Counted from the first letter of the stretch, positions 30,645-41,361 are shown. The stretch is 64,000 nucleotides of DNA from Morococcus cerebrosus (GCF_022749515.1 NZ_CP094242.1:1054001-1118000); one strand, 5' to 3'. Program-made: numbers and translations. Notes: generated from the letters alone by a model not told the origin.

Positions 30645-32018
30645 TCAGCCTCTTTTCACTGGACGGCTTGGTTTCGAGTCGAAAGAATCGTTGGCTTTAC
30701 GTTTGCCTTTGAAGCCTTCGCCGCCTTTCTTAAAGCCTTCTTTTTTGAAACCTTCGCCGCGCGATTTGCCACCGAAGCCTTCTTTGCCCGGTTTCTTATC
30801 GCCGCGCCAGCCGCCGGATTTTCTATCGCCCCAGCCACCTTTGCCTTTCGGCTTGCCACCTGCGGATTTGCGCTTGCGGGTCGGTTCCATGCCTTCGACG
30901 GTCAGCTCGGGCAATTTACGGCCGATGTATTTTTCGATTTTGTGTACTTTGACGTATTCGTTCACTTCGGCGAAGGTAATCGCAATACCCGTGCGCCCTG
31001 CCCGTCCGGTACGGCCGATGCGGTGAACATAGTCTTCCGCCTGTTTCGGCAGGTCGTAGTTGATGACGTGGGTAATGGTCGGCACGTCGATACCGCGTGC
31101 AGCAACGTCGGTGGCAACCAAAATTTTGCAGCGGCCTTTGCGCAAATCCATCAGCGTGCGGTTGCGCCAGCCTTGCGGCATGTCGCCGTGCAGGCAGTTG
31201 GCAGCGAAACCTTTTTCGTACAAATCGTCGGCGATGACTTCGGTCATGGCTTTGGTGGACGTGAAAATCACGCATTGGTCGATATTGGCGTCGCGCAGGA
31301 TGTGGTCGAGCAGGCGGTTTTTGTGGCGCATATCGTCGCAATAAAGCAGCTGCTCTTCGATTTTGCCTTGGTCGTCCACACGCTCGACTTCGATGATTTC
31401 AGGGTTTTTCGTCAGTTTGCGCGCCAGCTTGCCGACCGCGCCGTCCCAAGTGGCGGAGAATAATAAAGTCTGACGGTCGATCGGTGTGGCTTCGACGATG
31501 GTTTCGATGTCGTCGATAAAACCCATGTCCAGCATACGGTCGGCTTCGTCCAAAATCAGCACTTCCAAACAGGCGAAATCGACTTTGCCGCTTTGCATCA
31601 AGTCCATCAGACGGCCCGGCGTGGCGACAATCAGGTCGACCGGTTTGCTCAGAGCGCGGGTTTGGTAGCCGAAAGATGCGCCGCCGACGATGCTGACGGT
31701 GCGGAACCAACGCATATTTTTGGCGTACGCCAGCGCGTTTTTCTCGACTTGTGCCGCCAATTCGCGGGTCGGCGTCAACACCAACGCGCGCGGGCCTTTG
31801 CCCGGTTTTTCGCTGCGTTTGGTCAGCCGCTGCAACGTCGGCAGCAGGAAGGCGGCGGTTTTGCCGGAGCCGGTTTGCGCCGAAGCCATGATGTCGCGGC
31901 CTTCCAAAGCAAACGGAATAGCTTGCGCCTGAATCGGCGTCGGGCTTTCGTAACCCTCGCTGCGCACGGCGGACAAGATGTTTTTATCAAGGTTCAAATC
32001 GGCAAATTTAATAGACAT
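30645..32018 (-). CDS. rhlE: DEAD-box RNA helicase, RhlE type
   Basis: 457 residues. The helicase core carries Q motif F(A)DLNLDKNIL...PTPIQAQAIP, AQTGSGKTAAF (motif I), PTRELAAQV (Ia), DEADRMLDMGF (II), FSATW (III), and HRIGRTGRAGRTG (VI). The C-terminal tail (about 375-457) is Lys/Gly-rich with repeats of the type GGKPKGKGG and EGFKK, an RNA-binding extension typical of RhlE. Acts in RNA unwinding, rRNA maturation or mRNA decay. Its 3' end is next to the short Correia element. Confidence 0.92.
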   Translation of the reverse strand: MSIKFADLNLDKNILSAVRSEGYESPTPIQAQAIPFALEGRDIMASAQTGSGKTAAFLLPTLQRLTKRSEKPGKGPRALVLTPTRELAAQVEKNALAYAKNMRWFRTVSIVGGASFGYQTRALSKPVDLIVATPGRLMDLMQSGKVDFACLEVLILDEADRMLDMGFIDDIETIVEATPIDRQTLLFSATWDGAVGKLARKLTKNPEIIEVERVDDQGKIEEQLLYCDDMRHKNRLLDHILRDANIDQCVIFTSTKAMTEVIADDLYEKGFAANCLHGDMPQGWRNRTLMDLRKGRCKILVATDVAARGIDVPTITHVINYDLPKQAEDYVHRIGRTGRAGRTGIAITFAEVNEYVKVHKIEKYIGRKLPELTVEGMEPTRKRKSAGGKPKGKGGWGDRKSGGWRGDKKPGKEGFGGKSRGEGFKKEGFKKGGEGFKGKRKANDSFDSKPSRPVKRG

Positions 32019-32355
32019 GGCTATCCTAAAGAGACAACAACGCGCACGCCTGAACGGTTTTCAGACGACCTGAAGCAAAGGAAAGTAACGATACGGGAAA
32101 TGTGAAGTTACAGGGTTGTCGCAAGCATCTTGCTTGTAGTTAACATCGACGACAACCTGCACAGAAAGGCTTGGCAAATCAGCAAGCAATAAAAGAAACG
32201 CGCCCGAAACGGCGGTTTAGGTTGGAAGACGATGGCTTCGTATAAAAAGGCGAACGGCGGATAATATAGATTTTATGGACAACGGTCAAGCAAAAAGGTA
32301 TCAAGTGCGTTAAAATCCAAACCCTTCCCAATACTTATTCAGGCCGTCTGAAACC
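32019..32355. other. Divergent upstream region of rhlE and rlmK
   Basis: About 340 bp without a gene. It holds one DUS (TTTTCAGACGACCTG) near the rhlE side and an AGGCCGTCTGAAA directly before the rlmK start. I saw no RNA gene or clear regulator site. Confidence 0.4.
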
Positions 32356-33300
32356 ATGACCGACATCACACCCTTCGCCAACCGCATGGGCAAAAACATC
32401 AAACATCTCATGAAATGGGCGAAACGCAACGGCATCGAAGCCTGGCGCATTTACGACCGCGACATCCCCCAATTCCCCTTTGCCGTCGATGTTTACGGCG
32501 ACCAAATCCACCTTCAGGAATACGATACCGGCTGGCTGATGCAGCCCGAAGAATACGAAGCGTGGCTTGCCGAAGTATTGGAAGCCGTCGCCTTCGTTAC
32601 CGGTTTTGCGCCCGAACAAATCCACCTCAAACGCCGCGAACGCCAAAAAGGCTTGCAGCAATACGAGAAAACCGGCAAAACCGGCGACGATTTCGTCATC
32701 ACCGAAAACGGTCGCAAGTTTTGGGTTAACCTCGACAAATACCTCGACACCGGCCTCTTCCTCGACCACCGCAACACGCGCAAAAAAGTCGGCGAAACCG
32801 CAGCGGGCAAACGCTTCCTCAACCTGTTTTCCTACACCGGCAGCTTCACCGTCTATGCAGCCACCGGCGGCGCAACGTCCAGTGAAACCGTCGATTTGTC
32901 CAACACTTATCTCGATTGGGCAAAACGCAATTTCGAACTCAACGGTATCCGCCCCGAACAACACAAAATCGTCCGCGCCGACGTGTTCCAATACCTGCAA
33001 AACGCCGCCGCCGAAGGCAAACAGTTCGATCTTATCGTCATGGATCCGCCCAGCTTCTCCAACAGCAAAAAGATGCTCGACATCCTCGACATCCAGCGCG
33101 ACCACAAAAAGTTGATTGACGGCGCGATGAACCTGCTCGTTTCAGACGGCATTTTGTACTTTTCCAACAACTTGCGCAGCTTCATCTTGGACGACTCGGT
33201 ATCGGAACAATACGCCGTCAAAGACATTTCCAAACAATCCGTTCCCGACGATTTCCGCAACAAGAAAATCCATCAGTGTTGGGAAATCAGACATAAATAA
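32356..33300 (+). CDS. rlmK: 23S rRNA m7G methyltransferase, RlmK-like
   Basis: 314 residues matching the C-terminal (RlmK) half of E. coli RlmKL, which methylates G2069 of 23S rRNA. Shared landmarks are NRMGKNIKHLMKWAKRNGIE, the LKRRERQKGxxQY segment, WVNLDKYLDTGLFLDHRNTR, SAM site FLNLFSYTGSFTVYAA, and DPPSFSNSKKM. Here it stands alone as a single-domain protein rather than fused to RlmL. The start ATG at 32356 is preceded within a few bases by a DUS, and I see no conventional Shine-Dalgarno there. Confidence 0.87.
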   Translation: MTDITPFANRMGKNIKHLMKWAKRNGIEAWRIYDRDIPQFPFAVDVYGDQIHLQEYDTGWLMQPEEYEAWLAEVLEAVAFVTGFAPEQIHLKRRERQKGLQQYEKTGKTGDDFVITENGRKFWVNLDKYLDTGLFLDHRNTRKKVGETAAGKRFLNLFSYTGSFTVYAATGGATSSETVDLSNTYLDWAKRNFELNGIRPEQHKIVRADVFQYLQNAAAEGKQFDLIVMDPPSFSNSKKMLDILDIQRDHKKLIDGAMNLLVSDGILYFSNNLRSFILDDSVSEQYAVKDISKQSVPDDFRNKKIHQCWEIRHK

Positions 33301-33337
33301 CCGCCCTCTTCCAATTATTTTGAACTGATTACACACC

Positions 33338-33616
33338 ATGTCCAAACCGCTCATCATCCGCTGGCTTGCCGTCTGCCTGATACCTTTGGCGACGCTTGCC
33401 GTTTTCGCCGTCAATCCGCCCGAAGACGCGGCGCAACACTTAATCAACGGCATCATCCTTGCCTGCGAAGCGACGTTTCTGTTCAAATTCGTCCTTTTCG
33501 ACACCATCAAGCATCATCTTAAGCAAGAGTTTGATTTGAAACGTCAAACCATGCTGCTGTTTATTCCAATCGTTTTGCTGATTGTGTATTTGTTCCACTA
33601 TTTCGGCGCGTTTTAG
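33338..33616 (+). CDS. Small inner-membrane protein
   Basis: 92 residues with probably three membrane segments (IIRWLAVCLIPLATLAVFAV, INGIILACEATFLFKFVLF, TMLLFIPIVLLIVYLFHYF), separated by an NPPEDAAQH loop and a basic loop (KHHLKQEFDLKRQ). It lies 37 bp after rlmK and before a DUS terminator, so it is probably co-transcribed with rlmK. I do not recognise the family. Confidence 0.65.
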   Translation: MSKPLIIRWLAVCLIPLATLAVFAVNPPEDAAQHLINGIILACEATFLFKFVLFDTIKHHLKQEFDLKRQTMLLFIPIVLLIVYLFHYFGAF

Positions 33617-33620
33617 TTTT

Positions 33621-33655
33621 GAAAAGGTCGTCTGAAACGGATTTCAGACGACCTC
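33621..33655 (+). terminator. DUS-pair terminator
   Basis: AAAAGGTCGTCTGAAA with inverted TTTCAGACGACCTC between the small membrane gene and earP. Confidence 0.8.
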
Positions 33656-33664
33656 GAGTCTTTT

Positions 33665-34816
33665 ATGAATACACACGCTTTTCCTGTTTGTTGGATTTTT
33701 TGCAACGTCATCGACAATTTCGGCGACATCGGCGTTTCCTTGCGGCTTGCCCGTGTTTTGCACCGTGAACTCGGTTGGCAGGTGCATTTGTGGACGGACG
33801 ATGTGTCTGCTTTGCGGGCGCTTTGTCCTGATTTGCCCGACGTTCCCTGCGTTCATCAGGATATTTATGTCCGCACTTGGCATTTTGACGCGGCAGACAT
33901 TGATGCTGCGCCCATTCCCGATGTTGTCATCGAAACTTTTGCCTGCGACCTGCCCGAAAATGTGTTGCACATCATCCGCCGACACAAGCCGCTTTGGCTG
34001 AATTGGGAATATTTGAGCGCGGAAGACAGCAATGAAAGGCTGCACCTGATGCCTTCGCCGCAGGAGGGCGTTCAAAAATATTTTTGGTTTATGGGTTTCA
34101 GCAAAAAAAGCGGCGGGTTGATACGCGAACGCGATTACCGTGATGCCGTCCGTTTCAATAGCGAAGCCATGCGAGAGTGGCTGATGCTTCCTGAAAAAAA
34201 TGCCCCCGAATGGCTGCTTTTCGGCTATCGGAGCGATGTTTGGGCGAAGTGGCTGGACATGTGGCAACAGGCAGGCAGCCCGCTGACCCTGCTGCTGGCT
34301 GGGACGCAAATCATCGACAGCCTCAAACAAAGCGGCGTCATTCCGCAAAACGCCCTGCAAAACGACGGCGATGTTTTTCAGACGACCTCAGTCCGCCTCG
34401 TCAAAATCCCTTTCGTGCCGCAACAGGATTTCGACAAACTGCTGCACCTCGCCGACTGCGCCGTGATACGTGGCGAAGACAGTTTCGTCCGTGCCCAGCT
34501 TGCCGGCAAACCCTTCTTTTGGCACATCTACCCGCAAGACGAGCATGTCCATCTCGACAAACTCCACGCCTTTTGGGATAAGTCACACGGCTTCTACACG
34601 CCCGAAACCGCCTCGGCACACCGCCGCCTTTCAGACGACCTCAACGGAGGAGAGGCTTTATCCGCAACACAACGCCTCGAATGTTGGCAAATCCTGCAAC
34701 AACACCAAAACGACTGGCGGCAAGGCGCGGAGGATTGGAGCCGTCATCTTTTTAAGCAACCTTCCGCCCCCGAAAAACTCGCCGCCTTTATTTCAAAGCT
34801 TAAAAAAATACGCTAA
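33665..34816 (+). CDS. earP: EF-P arginine 32 rhamnosyltransferase EarP
   Basis: A 383-residue glycosyltransferase transferring rhamnose from dTDP-L-rhamnose to Arg32 of elongation factor P. The DUF2331/EarP pattern is clear: [23 protein letters not shown] at the N terminus (catalytic Asp in DNFGDIG), [33 protein letters not shown], and the nucleotide-sugar site with [28 protein letters not shown]. In-frame DUS copies encode VFQTTS and RLSDDL. efp follows after 40 bp. Confidence 0.95.
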   Translation: MNTHAFPVCWIFCNVIDNFGDIGVSLRLARVLHRELGWQVHLWTDDVSALRALCPDLPDVPCVHQDIYVRTWHFDAADIDAAPIPDVVIETFACDLPENVLHIIRRHKPLWLNWEYLSAEDSNERLHLMPSPQEGVQKYFWFMGFSKKSGGLIRERDYRDAVRFNSEAMREWLMLPEKNAPEWLLFGYRSDVWAKWLDMWQQAGSPLTLLLAGTQIIDSLKQSGVIPQNALQNDGDVFQTTSVRLVKIPFVPQQDFDKLLHLADCAVIRGEDSFVRAQLAGKPFFWHIYPQDEHVHLDKLHAFWDKSHGFYTPETASAHRRLSDDLNGGEALSATQRLECWQILQQHQNDWRQGAEDWSRHLFKQPSAPEKLAAFISKLKKIR

Positions 34817-34856
34817 AATAGCGCGTTTATTTACAACCGATTTGATTGGACAATAC

Positions 34857-35417
34857 ATGAAAACAGCACAAGAACTGCGCGCCGGCAACGTATTCATGGT
34901 CGGCAACGATCCTATGGTCGTTCAAAAAACCGAATACATCAAAGGCGGCCGCTCTTCCGCCAAAGTCAGCATGAAACTGAAAAACCTGCTGACCGGTGCC
35001 GCTTCCGAAACCATTTACAAAGCCGACGACAAATTCGACGTCGTCATCCTGTCCCGCAAAAACTGTACTTACAGCTACTTTGCCGACCCTATGTACGTCT
35101 TCATGGACGAAGAATTCAACCAATACGAAATCGAAGCCGACAATATCGGCGACGCGTTGAAATTCATCGTTGACGGCATGGAAGACCAATGCGAAGTGAC
35201 CTTCTACGAAGGCAACCCCATTTCTGTCGAACTGCCTACCATCATCGTACGCGAAGTTGAATACACCGAGCCTGCCGTTAAAGGCGATACTTCCGGCAAA
35301 GTGATGAAAACCGCGCGTCTGGTCGGCGGCACTGAAATCCAAGTGATGTCTTACATCGAAAACGGCGACAAAGTTGAAATCGATACCCGTACCGGCGAAT
35401 TCCGCAAACGCGCTTAA
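34857..35417 (+). CDS. efp: Elongation factor P
   Basis: A 186-residue translation factor that relieves ribosome stalling at polyproline. It has three beta-barrel domains; the tip loop of domain I reads KGGRSSAK, with Arg32 at the position modified by rhamnose. The presence of Arg rather than Lys at this site matches the EarP gene just upstream. Domain III signature [26 protein letters not shown] region at the C terminus is intact. A TAAAAT overlapping the earP stop may be a -10 element for extra efp transcription. Confidence 0.97.
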   Translation: MKTAQELRAGNVFMVGNDPMVVQKTEYIKGGRSSAKVSMKLKNLLTGAASETIYKADDKFDVVILSRKNCTYSYFADPMYVFMDEEFNQYEIEADNIGDALKFIVDGMEDQCEVTFYEGNPISVELPTIIVREVEYTEPAVKGDTSGKVMKTARLVGGTEIQVMSYIENGDKVEIDTRTGEFRKRA

Positions 35418-35436
35418 GCATCAGCTTCGGTTCAAG

Positions 35437-35476
35437 ATAAAAGGTCGTCTGAAAAGTTTCAGACGACCTTTTATCT
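35437..35476 (+). terminator. DUS-pair terminator after efp
   Basis: ATAAAAGGTCGTCTGAAA and TTTCAGACGACCTTTTAT, a near loop-free hairpin. Confidence 0.87.
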
Positions 35477-35599
35477 ATTTTTACAACCATCGTTCTGCAA
35501 GTTGCCCAGATTTGCCGCATTGCCCCGCAAAACGCCCTTTCCAAGCCGTTTTTATGCTAAAATTTGAGCTAATTTTTGCCATACGAAATAAAGAAAACC

Positions 35600-38365
35600 A
35601 TGACCGACGCAACTATCCGCAACGACCATAAATTCGCACTCGAAACCCTGCCCGTCAGCCTTGAAGACGAAATGCGCAAAAGCTATCTCGATTACGCCAT
35701 GAGCGTGATTGTCGGCCGCGCGCTGCCCGATGTGCGCGACGGTTTGAAGCCGGTGCACCGCCGCGTGCTTTACGCCATGCACGAGCTGAAAAACAACTGG
35801 AATGCCGCCTACAAAAAATCGGCGCGTATCGTCGGCGACGTCATCGGTAAATACCATCCGCACGGCGATTCCGCGGTTTACGACACCATCGTGCGCATGG
35901 CGCAGGATTTTTCGATGCGCTACGTCTTAATCGACGGTCAGGGCAACTTCGGTTCGGTTGACGGCGACGGCGCCGCGGCCATGCGTTATACCGAAATCCG
36001 CATGGCGAAAATCGCTCACGAAATGCTGGCGGACATCGAAGAAGAAACCGTCAATTTTGGTCTGAACTATGACGGCAGCGAACACGAGCCGCTGGTGTTG
36101 CCGACCCGCTTCCCCGCGCTGTTGGTCAACGGCTCGTCCGGTATCGCCGTCGGTATGGCGACCAATATCCCGCCGCACAATCTCACTGACACCATCAATG
36201 CCTGTCTTCGTCTTTTGGACGAACCCGAAACCGAAATCGACGAATTAATCAATATTCTCCAAGCCCCCGATTTCCCGACCGGCGCAACCATCTACGGCTT
36301 GAGCGGCGTGCGCGAAGGCTATAAAACCGGCCGCGGCCGCGTCGTCATGCGCGGTAAAACCCATATCGAGCCCATAGGCAAAAACGGCGAACGCGAAGCC
36401 ATCATCATCGACGAAATTCCGTATCAGGTGAACAAAGCCAAGCTGGTGGAAAAAATCGGCGAGTTGGTGCGCGAAAAAACGTTGGAAGGCGTATCCGACC
36501 TGCGCGACGAATCCGACAAATCCGGTATGCGCGTCGTTATCGAATTGAAACGTAACGAAAACGCCGAAGTCGTTTTAAACCAACTCTACAAACTCACCCA
36601 GCTTCAAGACAGCTTCGGCATCAACATGGTTGCCTTGGTTGACGGTCAGCCGCGCCTGTTGAACCTGAAACAGATTCTGGCGGAATTCCTGCGCCACCGT
36701 CGTGAAGTCGTAACCCGCCGCACCCTGTTCCGCCTGAAAAAAGCGCGTCATGAAGGCCATATCGCCGAAGGTAAAGCCGTCGCCCTGTCCAATATTGACG
36801 AGATGATTCGGTTGATTAAAGAATCCGCCGACGCGCCTGAAGCCAAAGAAAAACTGCTGTCCCGCGCATGGCGCAGCGGCTTGGTGGAAGACATGCTGAG
36901 CCGTACCGACCTCGACCTGCGCATGGCGCGCCCCGAAGGCCTGCCCGCCAACCTAGGCTTGCAGGAACAAGGCTATTATCTGAGCGAAATCCAGGCCGAC
37001 GCCATCCTGCGCATGAGCCTGCGCAACCTGACCGGCCTCGACCAAGAAGAAATTGTCGGCGACTACAAAACCATCATGGCAAAAATCATCGACTATTTGG
37101 ACATTTTGGCGAAACCGGAACGCATCACCCAAATCATCCGCGAAGAATTGGAAGAAACCAAAACCAATTTCGGCGACGAACGCCGCAGCGAAATCAACCC
37201 GTTCGGCGGCGACATTGCCGATGAAGACCTGATTCCGCAACGCGAAATGGTCGTTACCCTGACTCACGGTGGCTATATCAAAACCCAGCCGACCACCGAC
37301 TATCAGGCGCAGCGTCGCGGCGGGCGCGGCAAACAGGCGGCGGCCACCAAAGACGAAGACTTCATCGAAACCCTGTTCGTTGCGAACACGCATGACTATT
37401 TGATGTGTTTCACCAATCTCGGCAAATGCCACTGGATTAAGGTTTACAAACTGCCCGAAGGCGGACGCAACAGCCGCGGTCGCCCGATTAACAACGTCAT
37501 CCAGTTGGAAGAAGGCGAAAAAGTCAGCGCCATCCTCGCTGTGCGCGAATTTCCTGAAGACCAATACGTCTTCTTCGCCACCGCACAAGGCATGGTGAAA
37601 AAAGTCCAGCTTTCAGCCTTTAAAAACGTCCGCAGCCAAGGCATCAAAGCCATCGCGCTCAAAGAAGGCGACTACCTCGTCGGCGCCGCGCAAACCAGCG
37701 GCTCGGACGACATCATGCTGTTCTCCAACTTGGGTAAAGCCATCCGCTTCAACGAATACTGGGAAAAATCCGGTAACGACGAAGCGGAAGATGCCGACAT
37801 CGAAACCGAGATTTCAGACGACCTCGAAGACGAAACCGCCGACAACGAAAATGCCCTGCCAAGCGGCAAACACGGTGTGCGTCCGTCTGGTCGCGGCAGC
37901 GGCGGCTTACGCGGTATGCGCCTGCCTGCCGACGGCAAAATCGTCAGCCTGATTACCTTCGCCCCCGAAGCCGCGCAAAGCGATTTGCAAGTGCTGACCG
38001 CCACCGCCAACGGCTACGGCAAACGTACCCCGATTGCCGATTACAGCCGTAAAAACAAAGGCGGACAAGGCAATATCGCCATCAACACCGGCGAGCGCAA
38101 CGGCGATTTGGTCGCCGCAACCTTGGTCGGTGAAACCGACGACCTGATGCTGATTACCAGCGGCGGCGTCCTCATCCGCACCAAAGTCGAACAAATCCGC
38201 GAAACCGGCCGCGCAGCAGCAGGCGTGCGCCTGATTAATCTGGACGAAGGCGAGCAACTGGTCAGCCTCGAGCGGGTAGCGGAAGAGCCGGAAGACGCGT
38301 CAGCTTCAGATGAAGAAAACACTACCGAGTCAAACGTAACGACAGAAGACAATACACCGCAATAA
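35600..38365 (+). CDS. gyrA: DNA gyrase subunit A
   Basis: A 921-residue topoisomerase subunit with the catalytic Tyr130 in [10 protein letters not shown]. The quinolone-resistance region reads [19 protein letters not shown] with Ser91 and Asp95, the wild-type residues in gonococcal numbering. The C-terminal beta-pinwheel carries the gyrase box region QRRGGRGKQ (about 572-580). An acidic insertion (about 732-770, with [20 protein letters not shown]) lies between pinwheel blades, and the C terminus is an acidic, low-complexity tail. A DUS encodes the SDDL of the insertion. The start at 35600 is chosen over an upstream ATG on homology. Confidence 0.97.
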   Translation: MTDATIRNDHKFALETLPVSLEDEMRKSYLDYAMSVIVGRALPDVRDGLKPVHRRVLYAMHELKNNWNAAYKKSARIVGDVIGKYHPHGDSAVYDTIVRMAQDFSMRYVLIDGQGNFGSVDGDGAAAMRYTEIRMAKIAHEMLADIEEETVNFGLNYDGSEHEPLVLPTRFPALLVNGSSGIAVGMATNIPPHNLTDTINACLRLLDEPETEIDELINILQAPDFPTGATIYGLSGVREGYKTGRGRVVMRGKTHIEPIGKNGEREAIIIDEIPYQVNKAKLVEKIGELVREKTLEGVSDLRDESDKSGMRVVIELKRNENAEVVLNQLYKLTQLQDSFGINMVALVDGQPRLLNLKQILAEFLRHRREVVTRRTLFRLKKARHEGHIAEGKAVALSNIDEMIRLIKESADAPEAKEKLLSRAWRSGLVEDMLSRTDLDLRMARPEGLPANLGLQEQGYYLSEIQADAILRMSLRNLTGLDQEEIVGDYKTIMAKIIDYLDILAKPERITQIIREELEETKTNFGDERRSEINPFGGDIADEDLIPQREMVVTLTHGGYIKTQPTTDYQAQRRGGRGKQAAATKDEDFIETLFVANTHDYLMCFTNLGKCHWIKVYKLPEGGRNSRGRPINNVIQLEEGEKVSAILAVREFPEDQYVFFATAQGMVKKVQLSAFKNVRSQGIKAIALKEGDYLVGAAQTSGSDDIMLFSNLGKAIRFNEYWEKSGNDEAEDADIETEISDDLEDETADNENALPSGKHGVRPSGRGSGGLRGMRLPADGKIVSLITFAPEAAQSDLQVLTATANGYGKRTPIADYSRKNKGGQGNIAINTGERNGDLVAATLVGETDDLMLITSGGVLIRTKVEQIRETGRAAAGVRLINLDEGEQLVSLERVAEEPEDASASDEENTTESNVTTEDNTPQ

Positions 38366-38375
38366 AGCAAGAAAC

Positions 38376-38413
38376 AGGCCGTCTGAAAAACAATCTACGT
38401 TTTTTCAGACGGC
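38376..38413 (+). terminator. gyrA DUS-pair terminator (AGGCC form), interrupted by IS1655
   Basis: AGGCCGTCTGAAAAA pairs with TTTTTTCAGACGGC. The descending arm is cut by IS1655 copy D after GGC. This pair uses the GCC form of the DUS rather than the GTC form dominant in the window. Confidence 0.8.
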
Positions 38414-39121
38414 GGCGGATTCGCATTTGAAGTGCAACTTTCCATAACAGAAAAAGGCCAGTATGCGGTAGCATACGGCCTGTCCTGCAAGAAAGATTGC
38501 CATGAGCTACACACAACTGACCCAAGACGAACGATACCATATCCAATACCTGTCCCGCCACTGCACCATCGCCGAAATCGCCAAACAGCTCAACCGCCAC
38601 AAAAGCACCATCAGCCGAGAAATCAAGCGGCACTGCATCCAAGGACAGCAATACAGCGCCGAAAAAGCACAGAAGCAAAGCCGGCTGACCAAACAGCACC
38701 GGCGAAAACCCTATAAGCTCGATTCGCAGCTGGTTCAACACATCGACACCCTTATCCGCCGCAAACTCAGTCCCGAACAAGTATGTGCCTACCTGCATAA
38801 ACACCATGGGATCACACTCCATCACAGCACCATTTACCGCTACCTCCGCCAAGACAAAAGCAACGGCGGCACTTTGTGGCAACACCTCAGAATATGCAGC
38901 AAACCCTACCGCAAACGCTACGGCAGCACATGGACCAGAGGCAAAGTGCCCGACCGCGTCGGCATAGAAAACCGACCTGCTATCGTCGACCGGAAAACCC
39001 GCATCGGCGATTGGGAGGCCGACACCATCGTCGGCAAAAATCAGAAAAGCGCGTTATTGACCTTGGTCGAACGCACTACCCGCTACACCATCATCTGCAA
39101 ATTAAAGAACTTAGAGCGTGT

Positions 39122-39571
39122 TCATAGTCTTCGTAGCAGGACTCCCAAGAAAGCCAAAGCTACCATTTGCAGACTGGTACTCAACTTACGCTCGCAGTTT
39201 TTCCAAAGCCGCCTGTTCTTTTCCAACCAGGAAAAGCTGCGCTCTACTACCCATCGCTTCGGCAATACTGCAAAACGGTGCAATTCGTTTCGTTTGGCAA
39301 TCTCTACCTCCGCACCAATCAACTCCTGTACCGACGAAGCAAATGCCTTACCCGTGTAACCACCGTCAGCAAGGATTTTTTGTATCGCACCAAGATTATC
39401 CCGCCCACGTTCCAATGCCACCAGGCAGCCTTTTCTATCCGTAACATCCGCCGTCGTTACCGCAAGGGCATGCGGCAAACCTTGCGTGTCAACCGCTATA
39501 TGTCGCTTGATACCGCTAACCTTCTTGCCCGCATCGTAGCCTTTTTCCATGGCGGTATCCGTGTTCTTCAC
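39122..39571 (-). CDS. IS5-family transposase, second frame (DDE domain)
   Basis: 149 residues from a GTG at 39571, though the frame is open to 39649 and reads AEHRKQGRHE...TTFLIIDAQSVKNTD, the first DDE aspartate. It continues with GIKRHIAVDTQGLPHALAVTTADVTDR, LADGGYTGKAF (second Asp), and RWVVERSFSWLEKNRRL (Glu). Made by frameshift fusion with the first frame. No internal stops, so it is possibly active. Confidence 0.85.
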   Translation of the reverse strand: MKNTDTAMEKGYDAGKKVSGIKRHIAVDTQGLPHALAVTTADVTDRKGCLVALERGRDNLGAIQKILADGGYTGKAFASSVQELIGAEVEIAKRNELHRFAVLPKRWVVERSFSWLEKNRRLWKNCERKLSTSLQMVALAFLGVLLRRL

Positions 39572-39605
39572 ACTCTGCGCATCAATAATCAGGAAAGTAG
39601 TTGCT

Positions 39606-39914
39606 TCATGGCGCCCCTGCTTGCGGTGCTCCGCAACTACCTGATTTTTTTAATGCTTCCTCAAGGATGCTGATGCCACTCTCGCGTGGTTCGGTCCATC
39701 TCTGGAAGTAGGAATGCACGGTGCGCCATTTGGGGAAGTCGCCCGGCAAAGCGCGCCAGGAGCAGCCAGTGCGTTGCAGGTAGAGAATGGCACAAAAGAC
39801 ATCGTACAAGTCCACCTGGCGTGGCGCTGTGCGTTTACGGGCACTTTCCAGCAGGGGAAGGAGAGGCGCAAATTGCTCGCGACTGATATCGCTTGGGTAG
39901 GTTTTTCTGTTCAT
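39606..39914 (-). CDS. IS5-family transposase, first frame
   Basis: A 102-residue DUF4096-like N-terminal part: YPSDISREQFAPLLPLLESARKRT, LYDVFCAILYLQRTGCSWRALPGDFPKWRTVHSYFQRW. The last 15 residues after ALKKSG are out of the conserved frame. An A7 run at the end of this region is the likely +1 frameshift site joining it to the second frame. Confidence 0.85.
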   Translation of the reverse strand: MNRKTYPSDISREQFAPLLPLLESARKRTAPRQVDLYDVFCAILYLQRTGCSWRALPGDFPKWRTVHSYFQRWTEPRESGISILEEALKKSGSCGAPQAGAP

Positions 39915-40458
39915 GCCGATAGTTTACAGCAGAGGCTGAGACAATGAACACGTTCTTAAAAGCCGAAGACACTGCCCGGGCGGCCATTAGGGTATTAAAG
40001 GCATATAAAGCCAGAGTCCACACCATCACCATGGATAACGGCAAAGAGTTCCACCAACACACCAAAATAGCCAAAGCCTTGAAGGCGAAAACCTATTTTT
40101 GCCGCCCTTACCATTCTTGGGAGAAAGGGCTGAATGAGAACACCAATGGACTCATCCGGCAATATTTCCCCAAACAAACCGATTTCCGAAACATCAGCGA
40201 TCGGGAGATACGCAGGGTTCAAGATGAGTTGAACCACCGGCCGAGAAAAACACTTGGCTACGAAACGCCAAGTGTTTTATTCTTAAATCTGTTCCAACCA
40301 CTGGTACCCTAGTGTTGCACTTGAAATCCGAATCCAAGGGCCTCTATTTATTAACGTTTAATTCACTACAAGGATATTCATATGAAACGGGAAACTATCG
40401 CCCTACACGCAGGCTATCAATTCGAACCGACCACCAAATCCGCTGCCGTCCCGATTTA

Positions 40459-41361
40459 TAGTCAATTAAAAACAAAATGGTACAATACTCAACTTTGAAG
40501 GTCTAACCATGGCATACTCTGCGGACTTCAGAAACAAAGCTTTAAACTATTACGAACAATGCAAAAACATCAGCCAAACCGCAGCAACGTTTAATTTGTC
40601 AAGAAACACGCTTTACCTGTGGATTCGCCTTAAAAAACAAACAGGCAGCCTAAAACATCAAGTTACCGGTCTAAATGCCGTAAAATTGGATAGGCAAAAA
40701 CTGGCTCAATATGTTGAGCAGCACCAGGATGCCTATCTGCATGAAATCGCCAAACATTTTGATTGTACGCCAGCCGCCGTTTGCTATGCACTCAAACAGA
40801 TGGGGATGACGCGCAAAAAAAGACCACCACTTACAAAGAACAAGATCCGGCCAAAGTAACGCATTATTTGACACAGCTGGCCGAATTTTCCGGCTACCAA
40901 CGTGTTTATTTGGATGAAACAGGATTTGACCGCTACCTGTTTTCCGTCCCTATGCCCGCAGCCCGAAAGGGCAAATAGTGAAAGCGCAGATAAGTGGAAA
41001 AAGATACCGACGCTTATCTTTGGTGTCCGCACAAGTCGGCAACCGGCTGATCGCTCCGATGGTTTATCAAAATACGATGACCGGGGTCTTTTTTGAAGCG
41101 TGGTTTCAGCAATGCCTACTGCCCGCATTGACTCAAAAATCGGTGATTATTTTAGATAATGCGCGATTTCACCGTATGGGCGTCTTACGGGAAATGGCGG
41201 AAAAATTGGGACATAAGGTATTGCCTCTTGCACCTTATTCACCTGAGCTCAACCCGATTGAGAAGGTGTGGGCGAATATTAAGCGGTATCTGCGAACCGT
41301 ATTGTCTGATTACGCCCGATTTGACGATGCGTTACTGTCCTATTTTGATTTTAATTGACTA
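40459..41361 (+). mobile_element. IS630-family element in the sulfhydrylase gene
   Basis: 903 bp with perfect 13-bp inverted repeats TAGTCAATTAAAA, flanked by the TA duplication diagnostic of the IS630/Tc1 group. The transposase gene is broken (see next entry), so this copy cannot move on its own. Confidence 0.9.
40509..41358 (+). pseudogene. IS630-family transposase, frameshifted
   Basis: The first frame (40509-40859, 116 residues) has the HTH AATFNLSRNTLYLWIRLKKQTG and a winged second HTH. It passes to a -1 frame at an A7 run near 40815 (AQKKTTTYKEQDPAKV), which is normal for some IS630 elements. A second break near 40940, after YLF, is not normal: the conserved sequence RPYARSPKGQIVKAQISGKRY lies in a third frame, implying a one-base change. 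The last part holds DDE residues (IILDNARFH, LAPYSPELNPIEKVW). Confidence 0.85.

Larger units (their letters stand above)
39114..39955 (-). mobile_element. IS5-family (IS427-like) element inside IS1655
   Basis: 842 bp with ends GAGCGTGTTCATAGTCTTCG and GAACGTGTTCATTGTCTCAG (reversed), target duplication TTA. It has two overlapping transposase frames on the minus strand, as in the IS427 group. Confidence 0.88.
38502..40312 (+). pseudogene. IS1655 transposase, split by IS5-family insertion
   Basis: The 5' part (38502-39113) encodes the HTH and first DDE aspartate up to KLKNL. The 3' part (from 39959) resumes at KAEDTARAAIRVLKAYKARV and ends at 40312. Deleting the inserted element and one TTA restores the complete 321-residue frame, so the break is recent and clean. 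Confidence 0.92.
38414..40338 (+). mobile_element. IS1655 copy D, itself interrupted
   Basis: 1080 bp of IS1655 (38414-39113 and 39956-40338 after subtracting a duplicated TTA) carrying an 842-bp IS5-family element. The outer target duplication is GGC (38411-38413 and 40339-40341), again triplet 3-5 of a DUS (reverse strand AG[GCC]GTCTGAA). The 10-bp core GCCGTCTGAA is kept on the left junction. Confidence 0.92.
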
